Below are positions 8,811 to 18,249 of a stretch of 64,000 nt of DNA, in pieces. The position numbers and the translations under genes were made by a program. The notes below the pieces were generated by a model. That model was not told the DNA's origin. It worked only from the letters and a program-made list of their open reading frames with translations, and did no database searches. Each line of letters opens with the position of its first letter. Positions within the stretch are counted from its first letter, which is position 1. This stretch comes from Microbacterium sp. cf332 (GTDB taxonomy: Bacteria; Actinomycetota; Actinomycetes; Actinomycetales; Microbacteriaceae): assembly GCF_900102175.1 (NCBI RefSeq), contig NZ_FNKN01000001.1, positions 310,001 through 374,000 on the forward strand. The letters run 5' to 3'.

Positions 8811-9401
8811 ATGGCACGCTGGGCACCGGACGCCGCTCTTCGACTCGAACGGGCGGCGATGGATCTCTTCCTCGCGGACGGGTACGCCAAGACCACCGTG
8901 CCCCGCATCGCCGAGCGGGCAGGCCTGACCACCCGCACCTTCTTCCGACATTTCGCCGACAAGCGCGACGTGCTGTTCCTGCGGGAACGCGAGTTCCCGG
9001 CTGTCGTGCGACGACTGCTCGAGGATGCACCCGCGGGTCTCGATCCCATGGCGCTCGCGCTGCACGGTGTGACCGGGGCCGCCGGCGAGCTCGAGCAGTG
9101 GCGCGAACAGATCCGCATCCGCCGCACCGTGATCGAGTCGGACGCACGGCTTCATGAGCGGGAGCGACTGAAATCGGCGGCGCTGACGGAGGCCATCCGC
9201 TCGTCGCTGGTCGATCATGGAACCGCCGCCGTCGAGGCCGCACTCGTCTCGAGCACCGCCGTCTCCCTGTTCGATACCGCTGTCGACCTCTGGATCGGCG
9301 GCGACTCGACGCGAAGCCTGGTGTCGGTCCTGGACGGTCTTCGAGCGCTGCTCGCCTCGTTCGCGACCTCGGTCGACGTCCCCGGCGCCGAGCCGCGATA
9401 G
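8811..9401 (+). CDS. TetR/AcrR family transcriptional regulator
   Basis: A 196-residue one-component repressor. The N-terminal helix-turn-helix is typical (AAMDLFLADGYAKTTVPRIAERAG then TTRTFFRHFADKRDVLF, split here; about residues 14-57), followed by a variable all-helical ligand domain. Start ATG 8811 has TAGAGT exactly 6 nt upstream and no ribosome binding site, so it is probably leaderless. It is divergent from the MDR oxidoreductase, the likely target. The ligand cannot be told from sequence; a reactive aldehyde, quinone or other electrophile would suit the neighbour. Confidence 0.9.
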   Translation: MARWAPDAALRLERAAMDLFLADGYAKTTVPRIAERAGLTTRTFFRHFADKRDVLFLREREFPAVVRRLLEDAPAGLDPMALALHGVTGAAGELEQWREQIRIRRTVIESDARLHERERLKSAALTEAIRSSLVDHGTAAVEAALVSSTAVSLFDTAVDLWIGGDSTRSLVSVLDGLRALLASFATSVDVPGAEPR

Positions 9402-9461
9402 GCCACCGCCGAGGCTCGCGTCGTTCGCCCGGGTGATGCGCGCCGGATCACGATGTCGAGC

Positions 9462-11822
9462 TCAGGGCGGCTCGGATCGCTCGCGCCAGACGCGGATCCC
9501 CTCCGACGTCATCGAGATCGTCGCGCTGCCCGTCATGTCGGTCCGCACGATCTCGGCTCCCAGCGCCCCCAGGAGCGTCAGCGTCTCCGCTCGCGGGTGG
9601 CCGTAGTCGTTCTCCCCCACCCCGATCAGGGCGATGCGAGGCATGACGCGCCGGTACAGCGCGGGCGACTGGTCGGCGCTGCCATGATGGGCGACTTTGA
9701 CGACGTCGTAGCCACCCGCGACCCGCCCTCCCGCCACCCGCTGCGCCGTCTCCGAGAGGTCGCCGAGCAACAGCGTCGACGGCATCCCGCGGCCGCTCAC
9801 CTCGAGGACGACACTCGCGTCATTACCCGGCGGGAAGCCGTGGACGGTCGCGCTCGGCCAGAGGACCGACCAGGATGCTTCGCCGAGGGTCCCGCTCATC
9901 CCGGCGACCGCGGGCAGGACGTCGGCGCCGCGTTCCGAGAGGCGGGTGAGCAGTGCTTCGTCGCTCGCCCCGCCCACGGGCCCGTGCAGGACCAGAGCGA
10001 CGCGATCCGCAACCGCATCCGCGCCGCCGATGTGGTCGAGATCGAAGTGCGTGAGGACGAGGAGGTCGACACGAGCGATGTCGAAGCGCGCGAGGCAGGC
10101 GCCGAGAGCTTGCGGGTCGGGCCCGACGTCGATCAGCGCGATGCGCCCCGCCGACCGGATGAGGACGGCATCCCCCTGTCCGACGTCGCACAGCGCCACG
10201 GCCCAGTCGCCCGGCGTGCGGGCCTGTTCGAGCGGGCCCGCCACGATAGCGATGCCCGCCGCGGCGCCGAAGGCGAGCGCGACGATCATGATCCCGGTCC
10301 GCCGGACGACCCGGGGAACACCGGGGAGCAGCACGGCGACGACGGCGGCACAGAGCGCGGCGGCCAGCAGGACCCCGGGCGCATCGGAGAGCCACGGGAC
10401 GGATGCGCCGGGCGCGGCGGCGAAGACCTCTGCCGCGGCGGCGATCCAGGCGCAGGGCAGCCACGCGATGGCGGCGAAGCCGCTCGCGAGCACCGGGACC
10501 GGCGCGCTGAGACAGGCCAGAAGGCCGGCGACCGTCGCGAGCGGTGCGGCCGGCGCGGTGACGGCGTTGGCGATCACCGCGTAGACAGGAAGACGCGGGT
10601 CGATCATCACCAACAGGGGCGTGCAGGCGAGCTGAGCGGCGACGGGGACCGCGATGGCCAGCGCGAGAGGACGCGGCACGAAGCGGGCCAGCGACTCGGT
10701 GACCGGGCCTGCGAGGACCAGCAGCGCGCCCGTCGCCGCTGCGGAGAGCGCGAAGCCCATGCTCGCCGCGAGCCAGGGATCGGCGATGAGGCAGAGGATC
10801 ACGGCGTTGGTCAGCACGGCGACACCGGCGCCCGCCCGTCCGAGCAGCGCGGCGAGCATGGCGATCGCAGCCATGGCGGCCGCGCGGACGACGCTCGGCT
10901 CGGGCGAGACGAGGACGACGAACCCGGCGAGCGTCGTCACAGCGGCCGCCACGCGCCACCCGCGGGGCAATCCCAGGAGCGCGGCTCCAGCGAAGGCGAT
11001 CCCGACGACGAGCGCGCAGTTCGCGCCGGACACGGCCGTGAGATGTGACAGCGAGGCCGTCTTCATCTGCTCATCGAGGCCGGTCGTGACCGCGGAGGTG
11101 TCTCCGACCGCGAGGCCCGCGATGAGTCCCGCCCCGGGCTGCGGCAGCGACGCCGCCTGATCGAGCAGCGCGGCGCGGAGCGCGGACGCGACCGCGAATG
11201 GCCCGCTCGCCTCGTCGAGCACGTCGGGCGGACGCGCGGCGTTCACCACGATGACGGCTCGATCTGCGGCATCCGCCACGAACGCAGTGCCCTGCATGGA
11301 GACCGATGCGCCGAGGTCCAGCCCCGCCGATCGCTCCGCGGTGCGGATGACGACGGGCACGCGGGTCTCGACCTCGTCGGCGCCGACCCGGATGCGCGTC
11401 GCGAGGGCGTCGAATCGCCATCCGGTCGCCGACCCCTCGATCTTTCCCGTGACGTCGGCCTCGACGACGACGGAGCGGCCCCCCGTGATCGGCAGGTCGG
11501 CGACCCGCTCACGCTCGGGAGACGCGATGGCCACGTGCGACACGGCCGCCGCCGCGAACGCGAGGGCGACGACCGCGGTCGCGGAACCGGCGCCCCGGGC
11601 GCCCCGGCTCCGCCGCGTGCCCCGGCTCCCGCCGGCGCTCTCCGCCCGGGACGACGCTCGGAGCCGACACGACACCATGAGCCCGGTGGCTGCGGCGCCC
11701 CACAGCAGCAGCGCGCCGAGAAGGGCGGTCTCGGGCAGGCAGATGGCGGCGAGTGCCGCGGCCCAGACGACCGCGGCGACGGGCATGAGACGGAAGTCCC
11801 TCCGACGGGTCGGGCCCGTCAC
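9462..11822 (-). CDS. comEC: ComEC/Rec2 DNA-uptake channel with metallo-beta-lactamase domain
   Basis: Inner-membrane channel for single-stranded DNA import in natural transformation (786 residues). The N-terminal membrane part includes a DUF4131/OB-like insert (about 60-190) and the many-helix Competence domain (about 230-520). The C-terminal metallo-beta-lactamase fold (about 540-786) has VGQGDAVLI, LTHFDLDHIGG and VAHHGS, so the nuclease-like metal site appears intact. GTG 11822 is chosen because it overlaps the comEA stop as GTGA, a translational-coupling signature; an upstream ATG at 11924 would run deep into comEA. Whether the organism is transformable cannot be judged from this window, since pilus genes lie elsewhere. 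Confidence 0.93.
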   Translation of the reverse strand: MTGPTRRRDFRLMPVAAVVWAAALAAICLPETALLGALLLWGAAATGLMVSCRLRASSRAESAGGSRGTRRSRGARGAGSATAVVALAFAAAAVSHVAIASPERERVADLPITGGRSVVVEADVTGKIEGSATGWRFDALATRIRVGADEVETRVPVVIRTAERSAGLDLGASVSMQGTAFVADAADRAVIVVNAARPPDVLDEASGPFAVASALRAALLDQAASLPQPGAGLIAGLAVGDTSAVTTGLDEQMKTASLSHLTAVSGANCALVVGIAFAGAALLGLPRGWRVAAAVTTLAGFVVLVSPEPSVVRAAAMAAIAMLAALLGRAGAGVAVLTNAVILCLIADPWLAASMGFALSAAATGALLVLAGPVTESLARFVPRPLALAIAVPVAAQLACTPLLVMIDPRLPVYAVIANAVTAPAAPLATVAGLLACLSAPVPVLASGFAAIAWLPCAWIAAAAEVFAAAPGASVPWLSDAPGVLLAAALCAAVVAVLLPGVPRVVRRTGIMIVALAFGAAAGIAIVAGPLEQARTPGDWAVALCDVGQGDAVLIRSAGRIALIDVGPDPQALGACLARFDIARVDLLVLTHFDLDHIGGADAVADRVALVLHGPVGGASDEALLTRLSERGADVLPAVAGMSGTLGEASWSVLWPSATVHGFPPGNDASVVLEVSGRGMPSTLLLGDLSETAQRVAGGRVAGGYDVVKVAHHGSADQSPALYRRVMPRIALIGVGENDYGHPRAETLTLLGALGAEIVRTDMTGSATISMTSEGIRVWRERSEPP

Positions 11823-12433
11823 ACGCGCACCCGGTCGCGCAGCGCTTCGAGCATCTTCTCGCCGATGCCCGAGACCGCGAGCAGGTCCTCGACGCTCGTG
11901 AACTGGCCGTTGTCCGTCCGCCACGCGATGATCCGCTCCGCGAGAGCCGGACCGACGCGGGGCAGCGTGTCGAGCGCCGCGGCATCCGCGGTGTTGAGGT
12001 CGACGAGGCCGTCACCGGGCGCTCCGGGGCCGGTGACGCTCGAGCCCAGCTGCGGAGGTGGAGCCTCCCCCGGTCGCGGCACGTATAGCTGTTCGCCGTC
12101 CGACACGGTGCGGGCGAGGTTCACTCCCGCGGGATCGGCGTCGTCCGTCATGCCTCCGGCGGCAGCCACGGCGTCGACGACGCGCGCATCGCTCGCGAGT
12201 CGGTACAGACCGGGGGCGTTGACGGCGCCGTGGACATGGACGTAGACCGCGGCGTCGGGCGTCGCGTCCGTGGTGACGTCGACGCTCGGGGCGGGTGCCA
12301 CGATCTCGACCGGCGTGGTCGCCGACCGGATCACGCCGATGCCCACGGTGATGCCCGCGGCCGCGAGGACGAGCACGATGACCGCGCCGGTGCTCAGCCG
12401 ACGCCGCCGCGTCTGCCGATCACGTGAAGTCAC
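11819..12433 (-). CDS. comEA: ComEA-like DNA-binding competence protein
   Basis: Membrane-anchored DNA receptor (204 residues). Order: short cytoplasmic Arg-rich start, a membrane helix (about 16-37), a SLBB domain (VYVHVHGAVNAPGLYRLAS, about 67-120), a Pro/Gly linker, and a helix-hairpin-helix pair at the C-terminus (LVDLNTADAAALDTLPRVGP and LLAVSGIGEKMLEALRDR). Domain order and length fit actinobacterial ComEA. The GTG start at 12433 has TAGCCT (12445-12440, minus strand) exactly 6 nt upstream, so the comEA-comEC mRNA is probably leaderless. Stop overlaps the comEC GTG. Confidence 0.92.
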   Translation of the reverse strand: MTSRDRQTRRRRLSTGAVIVLVLAAAGITVGIGVIRSATTPVEIVAPAPSVDVTTDATPDAAVYVHVHGAVNAPGLYRLASDARVVDAVAAAGGMTDDADPAGVNLARTVSDGEQLYVPRPGEAPPPQLGSSVTGPGAPGDGLVDLNTADAAALDTLPRVGPALAERIIAWRTDNGQFTSVEDLLAVSGIGEKMLEALRDRVRV

Positions 12434-12493
12434 CGGCCCAGGCTAGGGAGGCGTGAGCAGACCCTCCCGGCCTCCGCGCCACCCCGTGCAAAC

Positions 12494-12516
12494 CCCCGGC
12501 GCCCGGCGCGCCGGGG
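12494..12516 (-). terminator. Terminator after the DUF4395 gene
   Basis: Perfect 9-bp GC stem, CCCCGGCGC (12494-12502) with GCGCCGGGG (12508-12516), 5-nt loop, about 25 nt past the stop of the DUF4395 gene. Confidence 0.6.
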
Positions 12517-12540
12517 AGGCGACGGTGCTCGTGAGGAGAT

Positions 12541-13056
12541 CTAGGCCCGCACCCGGCCGACGACGCCCACCCGCTGCAGGAGCAGGTACATCTGGCAGCC
12601 CAGGCAGAACCCGAACGCGGCGTTCAGGAAGGCTGCAGCGAAGGCGAGGGCCGCTGAGATCGGCAGCGCCCATGGCACGCCTGCGAGATGCAGGAGCAGC
12701 CCCGCCGAGGTCACGACGAGGCCGACTCCCTGCGCGAAACGAGGCGGTCGAGGGTCCTCGAACTCGCGTGGCGGCGACAGACGCGGTCTCACCACCCGAC
12801 GGAACAGCACGCCCCAGGGCGCGGTCCGCGGTGAAGCGACGCCCCAGAGGAACAACAACGCGGCGAGGAGCACGAGGAGGAAGCCGACGTCGGCGAGGCG
12901 GGCGGGAATCGGCGTGGCCGGCAGCAACCAGCCGGCACCCGCGGAGGCCGTCGCCGTCCCCAGCAGCGACGCCAGCACGGCGGCCAACAGCAGGGCGGCG
13001 GTGAGCGATGCTGCGAAGCGCGGGGCGCGCACGTCGAGGCGGTCGGTGGCGGTCAT
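12541..13056 (-). CDS. DUF4395 family membrane protein
   Basis: Predicted inner-membrane protein of 171 residues with about four hydrophobic helices and the N-terminal LDVRAPRFAASLTA signature of DUF4395. C-terminal part contains NAAFGFCLGCQMYLL, a CxxC motif at a membrane face that could be redox-active. Start ATG 13056 has a strong GGAGG site; the in-frame ATG 13119 would overlap the upstream gene heavily. It begins 1 nt after the stop of a thioredoxin-like gene, so the two are co-translated; DUF4395-thioredoxin pairs recur in actinobacteria. Function of the family is not established; the pairing suggests thiol redox chemistry at the membrane. Confidence 0.8.
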   Translation of the reverse strand: MTATDRLDVRAPRFAASLTAALLLAAVLASLLGTATASAGAGWLLPATPIPARLADVGFLLVLLAALLFLWGVASPRTAPWGVLFRRVVRPRLSPPREFEDPRPPRFAQGVGLVVTSAGLLLHLAGVPWALPISAALAFAAAFLNAAFGFCLGCQMYLLLQRVGVVGRVRA

Positions 13057-13057
13057 G

Positions 13058-13495
13058 TCAGGCCTCCTGCAGCAGTCGGATGAGCTCGGACTCCAGCGCA
13101 GAACGATCCGGGAGGCCACCCGTACGTTGCCGCACTCGTCCCGTGCGGTCGAGGACGAGAACCGTGGGCGTTTGCATGACGGAGAACCGTCGAGCCAGAT
13201 CCGGACGGTACGTGAGGTCCACGTCGACGTGCCGGACGCCGTCGAGCCCGTCGGCGAGCGACGACAGCACGCGTCGTGCTCCCGGGCATCGCGTGCACAG
13301 CTCGGTGCTGAACTGGAGCAGCGTCGCGGCTCGACCGAACGCGGGCGCGTCGACCATCGCGGGAGTCACGACCTCGCCGTCGGCCACCCGCAGGGGCCGC
13401 CCGCTGCGTCGTCGGGCGAGCACGCCGCAGGTCGCGACGAGCACGACGAGCGCGACGGTCAGAGCGACGGCGGGAAGCGGCTGCACGATCGCCAC
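13058..13495 (-). CDS. Membrane-anchored thioredoxin-like protein
   Basis: About 145 residues: an N-terminal membrane helix (VAIVQPLPAVALTVALVVLV), then a thioredoxin fold with active-site CTRCPG and the cis-Pro segment MQTPTVLVLDRTG. The active site CxxC has TR in the middle, unlike CGPC of general thioredoxin. GTG 13495 is the best start because an upstream ATG at 13543 lies inside the leuS terminator hairpin (13517-13550); the ribosome binding site is weak, so the start is uncertain. It is the first gene of a pair with the DUF4395 protein and may transfer electrons to its CxxC motif, which is inference. Confidence 0.75.
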   Translation of the reverse strand: MAIVQPLPAVALTVALVVLVATCGVLARRRSGRPLRVADGEVVTPAMVDAPAFGRAATLLQFSTELCTRCPGARRVLSSLADGLDGVRHVDVDLTYRPDLARRFSVMQTPTVLVLDRTGRVRQRTGGLPDRSALESELIRLLQEA

Positions 13496-13516
13496 GGTAA
13501 CCCGAACCGCGGGTGG

Positions 13517-13550
13517 CGGGGGAAGTGTGTCACCGCGTGACACTCCCCCG
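13517..13550 (-). terminator. Terminator after leuS
   Basis: Strong hairpin built on GTGTGTCAC-cgc-GTGACAC extended by flanking GGGGG/CCCCC on both sides; it begins just after the leuS stop at 13557. Confidence 0.75.
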
Positions 13551-13556
13551 CCGGCG

Positions 13557-16139
13557 TCAGCGGGCGGTGGTGAAGCTCACGACCTTCGGCGCCCGCACGA
13601 CGGCACGCGCGATCTCCCGGCCGTTGAGCGCGCGGACGACCTTGTCATCCGCGCGTGCGAGGGCTTCGAGGTCGTCCGAGGAGATCTTCGCCGAGACCGT
13701 GAGCGTGCCGCGGACCTTGCCGTCGATCTGCACGACCGCGGTGACGGACTCCTCGACGAGCAGGGTCGGGTCGGGCTGCCGCCACACGGCGAGGCCGACG
13801 AACGGGCGGTACCCCAGCGTCTCCCACATCTCCTCGGCGGTGTGCGGGGCGAACAGGTCGAGGATGACGGCGACGGCCTCTGCAGCCTCGCGCACCGCAG
13901 GATCACCCGCGCCTGCGCCGCTGTCGATCACCTTGCGCGTCGCGTTGACCAGCTCCATGAGACGCGCCACGACGACGTTGAACTTGGTCTGCTCGATCAG
14001 GCCCGGTGCATCGGCCCACAGGCGGTGCGTCACGCGTCGCAGCGCAGCATCCCCCTCGGCCCAGACCACGTCGGTCTCGCTGTCGACGTCGGCCGCGACG
14101 CGCATCGCGCGGGCGAGGAACTTCGCCGCGCCCGTGGTCGACACGTCGGCCCAGTCCTTGTCGTCCTCGACCGGCCCGGCGAAGGCCAGGGCGACGCGCA
14201 GGACGTCGGCACCGTGCTGCTCCAGCTCCTCCTGGAAGAGCACGAGGTTGCCCTTGCTCTTCGACATCTTGGCGCCGTCGAGGATGACCATGCCCTGGTT
14301 GATGAGGCTCGAGAAGGGCTCGGTGAACTCGACCTGGCCCATGTCGAACAGCGCCTTGGTGATGAACCGCGCGTAGAGCAGGTGGAGGATCGCGTGTTCG
14401 ACCCCGCCGATGTAGAAGTCGACGGGTCCCCACTTGTCGGCTTCGCGCGACGCGAACGGCTGTCCGGCGTCGTTCGGCGACAGGAATCGGAGGAAGTACC
14501 ACGAGCTGTCGACGAAGGTATCCATCGTGTCGGGGTCGCGCAGCGCGGGCTCGCCCGTCTCGGGGTCGGTCGTCGTGACCCAGTCCGTCGCCGCTCCCAG
14601 GGGCGACGCGCCCTTCGGAGTCAGGTCGAGGCCCTCGACCGACGGCAGACGCACCGGCAGCTCCTCGCCCGGCACGGGGACGATGCGCCCGTCCTGGGTG
14701 TGGACCATCGGGATGGGCGTGCCCCAGAAGCGCTGACGCGAGATGAGCCAGTCGCGCAGGCGGTAGGTCTTCGCGGCGCGACCGGTGCCGCTCGCCGTCA
14801 GCTGCTCGATGGCACGAGCGATGGCGTTGCGCTTGCTCAGTCCGTCGAGCGCGCCGGAGTTGATCATGCGTCCGTCGCCCGTGAGAGCGACCCCGGTGCG
14901 TGCCGGGTCGAGGTCGTCGATCTCGGGCGCCGCGTCGACGGGCACTCCCTCGTCGTCGAGCTCGATGACCGGCATCGCGCCCGTCACCGGCGCCGTCGTG
15001 TCGACGACGACCCGCACGGGCAGGTCGAAGGCGCGTGCGAAGTCGAGGTCACGCTGGTCGTGTGCCGGAACCGCCATGACGGCCCCGTGACCATAGTCGG
15101 CCAGCACGTAGTCGGCGGCCCAGATCGGGAGCCGCTCCCCGTTGATGGGGTTGACCGCGAAGCGGTCGAGGAAGACACCCGTCTTCGGACGGTCCGCGGT
15201 CTGCCGGTCGATCTCGCTCGTCTTCTGCACCGTCTGCAGGTACTGACGGAAGCGCTGCTGGACCTCGTCGGACGAGCCGGCCGCGAGTTCGGCCGCCAGG
15301 TCGGAGTCGGGCGCCACGACCATGAAGGTCGCGCCGTGCAGGGTGTCGGGACGGGTCGAGAAGACCGTGATCTTCTCGTCACGCCCCTCGATCTCGAAAT
15401 CGATGTCGGCGCCCACCGAGCGGCCGATCCAGTTGCGCTGCATCTGGATGACCTTCTGCGGCCAGAACCCTTCGAGCTGGTTCAGATCATCGAGCAGCCG
15501 GTCGGCGTACTCGGTGATCTTGAAGTACCACTGCGTGAGCTTCTTCTTCACGACCTCGGCGCCGCAGCGCTCGCAGTGCCCGTCGACGACCTGCTCGTTG
15601 GCGAGCACCGTCTGGTCGTTCGGGCACCAGTTGACCGGGCTCTCCTTGCGGTAGGCGAGGCCCTTGTCGTAGAGCTTCTGGAACAGCCACTGGTTCCACG
15701 TGTAGTACTCGGGGTCGCTCGTGTGGAGCACGCGGCTCCAGTCGAACGAGACGCCGTACTCGTGCAGACTCTGCTTCTGCTGCGCGATGTTGTCGTACGT
15801 CCAGGCGCGCGGATCGGCGCCGCGCTTGATCGCGGCGTTCTCCGCCGGCAGGCCGAACGAGTCCCATCCGATGGGGTGGAGCACGTTGTAGCCGCGATGA
15901 CGCCAGAAGCGGGCGACGATGTCGGAGTAGAGATAGTTCTCGGCGTGCCCCATGTGGAGGTCGCCCGAGGGGTACGGGAACATCGCGAGCACGTACTTCC
16001 GGGGCCGCTTGTCGTCGTCGCCGCCGGCACGGAAGGGATCGGCGTCGGCCCAGGCACGCTGCCACTTCGCCTGGACGGCGTGGGCGTCGAATGCGACGGA
16101 ATCGGGCGTGGTGGCGCGATCAGTGGAGATGTCGGTCAC
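13557..16139 (-). CDS. leuS: Leucyl-tRNA synthetase
   Basis: Cytoplasmic class I synthetase charging tRNA-Leu (860 residues, standard bacterial length). HIGH motif appears as HMGH (62-65), KMSKS as KMSKSKGN (about 621), with the CP1 editing domain between (TTTDPETGE region belongs to the Leu-specific insert) and the anticodon-binding helical bundle at the C-terminus. The zinc-finger Cys residues are seen in NWCPNDQTV and [12 protein letters not shown] start (MTDISTD). A -10-like TAGCCT about 45 nt upstream implies a short leader; no T-box is seen. Terminated by the hairpin at 13517-13550. Confidence 0.97.
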   Translation of the reverse strand: MTDISTDRATTPDSVAFDAHAVQAKWQRAWADADPFRAGGDDDKRPRKYVLAMFPYPSGDLHMGHAENYLYSDIVARFWRHRGYNVLHPIGWDSFGLPAENAAIKRGADPRAWTYDNIAQQKQSLHEYGVSFDWSRVLHTSDPEYYTWNQWLFQKLYDKGLAYRKESPVNWCPNDQTVLANEQVVDGHCERCGAEVVKKKLTQWYFKITEYADRLLDDLNQLEGFWPQKVIQMQRNWIGRSVGADIDFEIEGRDEKITVFSTRPDTLHGATFMVVAPDSDLAAELAAGSSDEVQQRFRQYLQTVQKTSEIDRQTADRPKTGVFLDRFAVNPINGERLPIWAADYVLADYGHGAVMAVPAHDQRDLDFARAFDLPVRVVVDTTAPVTGAMPVIELDDEGVPVDAAPEIDDLDPARTGVALTGDGRMINSGALDGLSKRNAIARAIEQLTASGTGRAAKTYRLRDWLISRQRFWGTPIPMVHTQDGRIVPVPGEELPVRLPSVEGLDLTPKGASPLGAATDWVTTTDPETGEPALRDPDTMDTFVDSSWYFLRFLSPNDAGQPFASREADKWGPVDFYIGGVEHAILHLLYARFITKALFDMGQVEFTEPFSSLINQGMVILDGAKMSKSKGNLVLFQEELEQHGADVLRVALAFAGPVEDDKDWADVSTTGAAKFLARAMRVAADVDSETDVVWAEGDAALRRVTHRLWADAPGLIEQTKFNVVVARLMELVNATRKVIDSGAGAGDPAVREAAEAVAVILDLFAPHTAEEMWETLGYRPFVGLAVWRQPDPTLLVEESVTAVVQIDGKVRGTLTVSAKISSDDLEALARADDKVVRALNGREIARAVVRAPKVVSFTTAR

Positions 16140-16190
16140 GGGTGAACCAATCTGGGAATGCGAAACGGGCGCGAGAGCACCTCTCCCAGG

Positions 16191-17522
16191 CTACCGGACC
16201 CGCTCGCGCCACCGGGGCGGGAGCACCGCGCCGAGGGCGCGCAGCGGCGCGCGAGCCTTCAGCGCGACCTCCTCGACCTCCGCCTCGGCCTCCGATCCCC
16301 AGGTGATGCCCCCACCGGCCCCGACGTACGCGGTCGCGCCGTCGAGGACGATCGATCGGATCACCATGGCCAGGTCGGCGTCGCCGTCGACGCCGATCCA
16401 GCCGAAGCATCCCGCGTATATCCCGCGCGGCGCCGCCTCCAGCTCGTCGAGGATGGTCATCGCCGAGAGCTTGGGGGCGCCCGTCATGCTCCCCGCAGGG
16501 AAGGTGGCGGCGAGCACGTCCGAGAGCCGTGAGCCGCCCCGGACCCGGCCCGACACGCTGCTGACGAGCTGATGGACGGTCGGATAGGTCTCGACCTCGA
16601 GCAGTGTCTCGACCACGACCGAGCCGGCGTCGCTGACCCGCTGCAGGTCGTTGCGCATCAGGTCGACGATCATGACGTTCTCGGCGCGCTCCTTCGGACT
16701 CGTCCGCAGTTCGTCGACGAGCTGGGCGTCGGATGCCGCATCGGTGCCGCGACGTCGGGTGCCTTTGATGGGACTCGTCCGCACCACGCCCGCCTCGAGC
16801 TGCAGAAAACGCTCGGGGCTCGCGCTGACGAGGGCGCGGCGTCCCGACCGGATGAGCCCGCCGTGGTGCGACGACGCCGCGGAGCGCAGCCGCAGGAAGA
16901 CGGCGAGGGGATCGGGCGCCGGATCGGCCACCAGGTCGAACCGCGTCGTGAGGCAGAGCTGATAGGCATCCCCCCGCCGGATCGCGGAGCGACACTCCTC
17001 CACGAGGACCGCGTAACGGTCGGGCTCGACGCGTGCGGTCGCCACGAGCGCCGGCTCCCCCGGGTGCGACGGTGCGAGCTGCACCGGCGTCGCCGCCGCA
17101 CGCCACTCCCGCACCTCCTCGACGAACGCCGGAAGCATCGCAGCGTCGGCGACGGCCCAGAGTCTCCGCGTCGCGTGATCGAAGGCGACGAGTCGCTCGA
17201 CCCGCAGCCAGAGGTCCGACGGCTCTGCGGCATCCGCTGTGGTCGGCGCACCCGCGCGCGACGCGGCGAGGTCGTAGCCGGACCATCCCACCCATCCTCC
17301 GCGGAACGGTCCGCCATCTCCGGCACGGGAGTCGGGGGCGGCCGACCCGTCGACGAGAGGATCCGGCCGGTCCTCGGGGCGTCCGGTGCCCAGCCAGCTC
17401 CAGCCGCTCGTCGCCCCGACACCTGCGTCGAGCCAGAAGAGATGCTCACCGGGGACCGCGCCGACGAGCTCGGCGGGATCGACCCAGCCGTCGAGGAGTC
17501 GGCAGCTCGGGGTCTCGGGCAC
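16191..17522 (-). CDS. pabB: Chorismate-binding enzyme, aminodeoxychorismate synthase component I
   Basis: Probable PabB (443 residues), converting chorismate plus ammonia to 4-amino-4-deoxychorismate for folate synthesis. The chorismate domain shows DAYQLCLTTRF, SPERFLQ, PIKGTRRRG, RAENVMIVDLMRNDL and FPAGSMTGAPK. PIKGTRRRG carries the Lys of the PIKGT motif typical of PabB rather than the PIAGT of TrpE, which supports the assignment. No pabA is adjacent. GTG 17522 has TAGCCT (17534-17529, minus strand) exactly 6 nt upstream, so the mRNA is probably leaderless. It is divergent from dedA, and the two promoters interlock within 30 bp. Confidence 0.87.
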   Translation of the reverse strand: MPETPSCRLLDGWVDPAELVGAVPGEHLFWLDAGVGATSGWSWLGTGRPEDRPDPLVDGSAAPDSRAGDGGPFRGGWVGWSGYDLAASRAGAPTTADAAEPSDLWLRVERLVAFDHATRRLWAVADAAMLPAFVEEVREWRAAATPVQLAPSHPGEPALVATARVEPDRYAVLVEECRSAIRRGDAYQLCLTTRFDLVADPAPDPLAVFLRLRSAASSHHGGLIRSGRRALVSASPERFLQLEAGVVRTSPIKGTRRRGTDAASDAQLVDELRTSPKERAENVMIVDLMRNDLQRVSDAGSVVVETLLEVETYPTVHQLVSSVSGRVRGGSRLSDVLAATFPAGSMTGAPKLSAMTILDELEAAPRGIYAGCFGWIGVDGDADLAMVIRSIVLDGATAYVGAGGGITWGSEAEAEVEEVALKARAPLRALGAVLPPRWRERVR

Positions 17523-17564
17523 GGACTCAGGCTATGCCCCGGGTGGCGCCCCTAGGCTCGGAGC

Positions 17565-18245
17565 GTGAACGAGATCCTCGACTGGATTCTGAACACCGTG
17601 CAGAGCATCGACCCGGTGCTGCGGACGGTCGTGGCGGGGATCGCGATCATGCTCGAGACCAGTGTGCTCGTCGGGCTGGTCGTGCCGGGCGACACGATCG
17701 TCATCGTCGCGGCGACCGCCGTCGGGAGTGTCGCCGAGGGGTTCATCCTGGGAGCCGTCGTCGTCGCCGGGTCGCTCGCGGGCGAGTCGATCGGCTTCCT
17801 GCTGGGCCGCTGGCTCGGACCCCGCATCCGCTTCTCGCGCCTCGGCCGCCGCATCGGAGAGGACAACTGGGTGCGGTCCGAGCTCTACCTGCGCCGCCGG
17901 GGCGGCCCCGCGATCTTCCTCTCGCGCTTCCTGCCGGTGCTGCACTCGCTCGTGCCCCTCACAGTGGGGATGAGCGGCTTCTCGTATCGCCGCTTCATCG
18001 CCTGGACCGCTCCCGCCTGCGTCATCTGGACCTCGCTCTATGTCGGCGTGGTGGCCGCCGCGGCCAAGACCTACCGGGAGGTCTCGGAGAACATCCAGTA
18101 CGCCGGCTACCTCTTCGTCGCCGTCATCCTGGTCTTCCTCGTCGCCGCGTATCTCGTCAAGCGACTGATCTCGCGCCGGGAGGCGCGCCATCTGCGACTC
18201 GGCGACGAGTCCGGACGGCGCGCAGACGGGGACGTGAAAGACTGA
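17565..18245 (+). CDS. DedA family (VTT domain) membrane protein
   Basis: A 226-residue polytopic protein of the DedA/SNARE-associated family, whose members flip or transport lipids such as undecaprenyl phosphate or phosphatidylethanolamine. Family marks: ETSVLVGLVVPGDTIVI near residue 30, GESIGFLLGR, the FLSRFLPVLHSLVPLTVGMSG block (shown in part) with its key Arg, and a reentrant-helix layout. GTG start with TAGGCT (17553-17558) exactly 6 nt upstream suggests a leaderless mRNA. A phosphatase-like gene of the App1 family starts 4 nt downstream, so the two are co-transcribed and may act on related lipids. Confidence 0.9.
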   Translation: MNEILDWILNTVQSIDPVLRTVVAGIAIMLETSVLVGLVVPGDTIVIVAATAVGSVAEGFILGAVVVAGSLAGESIGFLLGRWLGPRIRFSRLGRRIGEDNWVRSELYLRRRGGPAIFLSRFLPVLHSLVPLTVGMSGFSYRRFIAWTAPACVIWTSLYVGVVAAAAKTYREVSENIQYAGYLFVAVILVFLVAAYLVKRLISRREARHLRLGDESGRRADGDVKD

Positions 18246-18249
18246 GCCG

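Noticed and set aside
11823-11924. ATG 11924 as the comEC start
   Set aside because: It would overlap comEA by 106 nt and add non-hydrophobic Arg-rich sequence; the GTGA overlap at 11822-11819 is the normal coupled arrangement.
13008-16145. A 1045-codon plus-strand frame opposite leuS
   Set aside because: Shadow of leuS; composition is Arg/His/Asp-rich with no recognisable domain.
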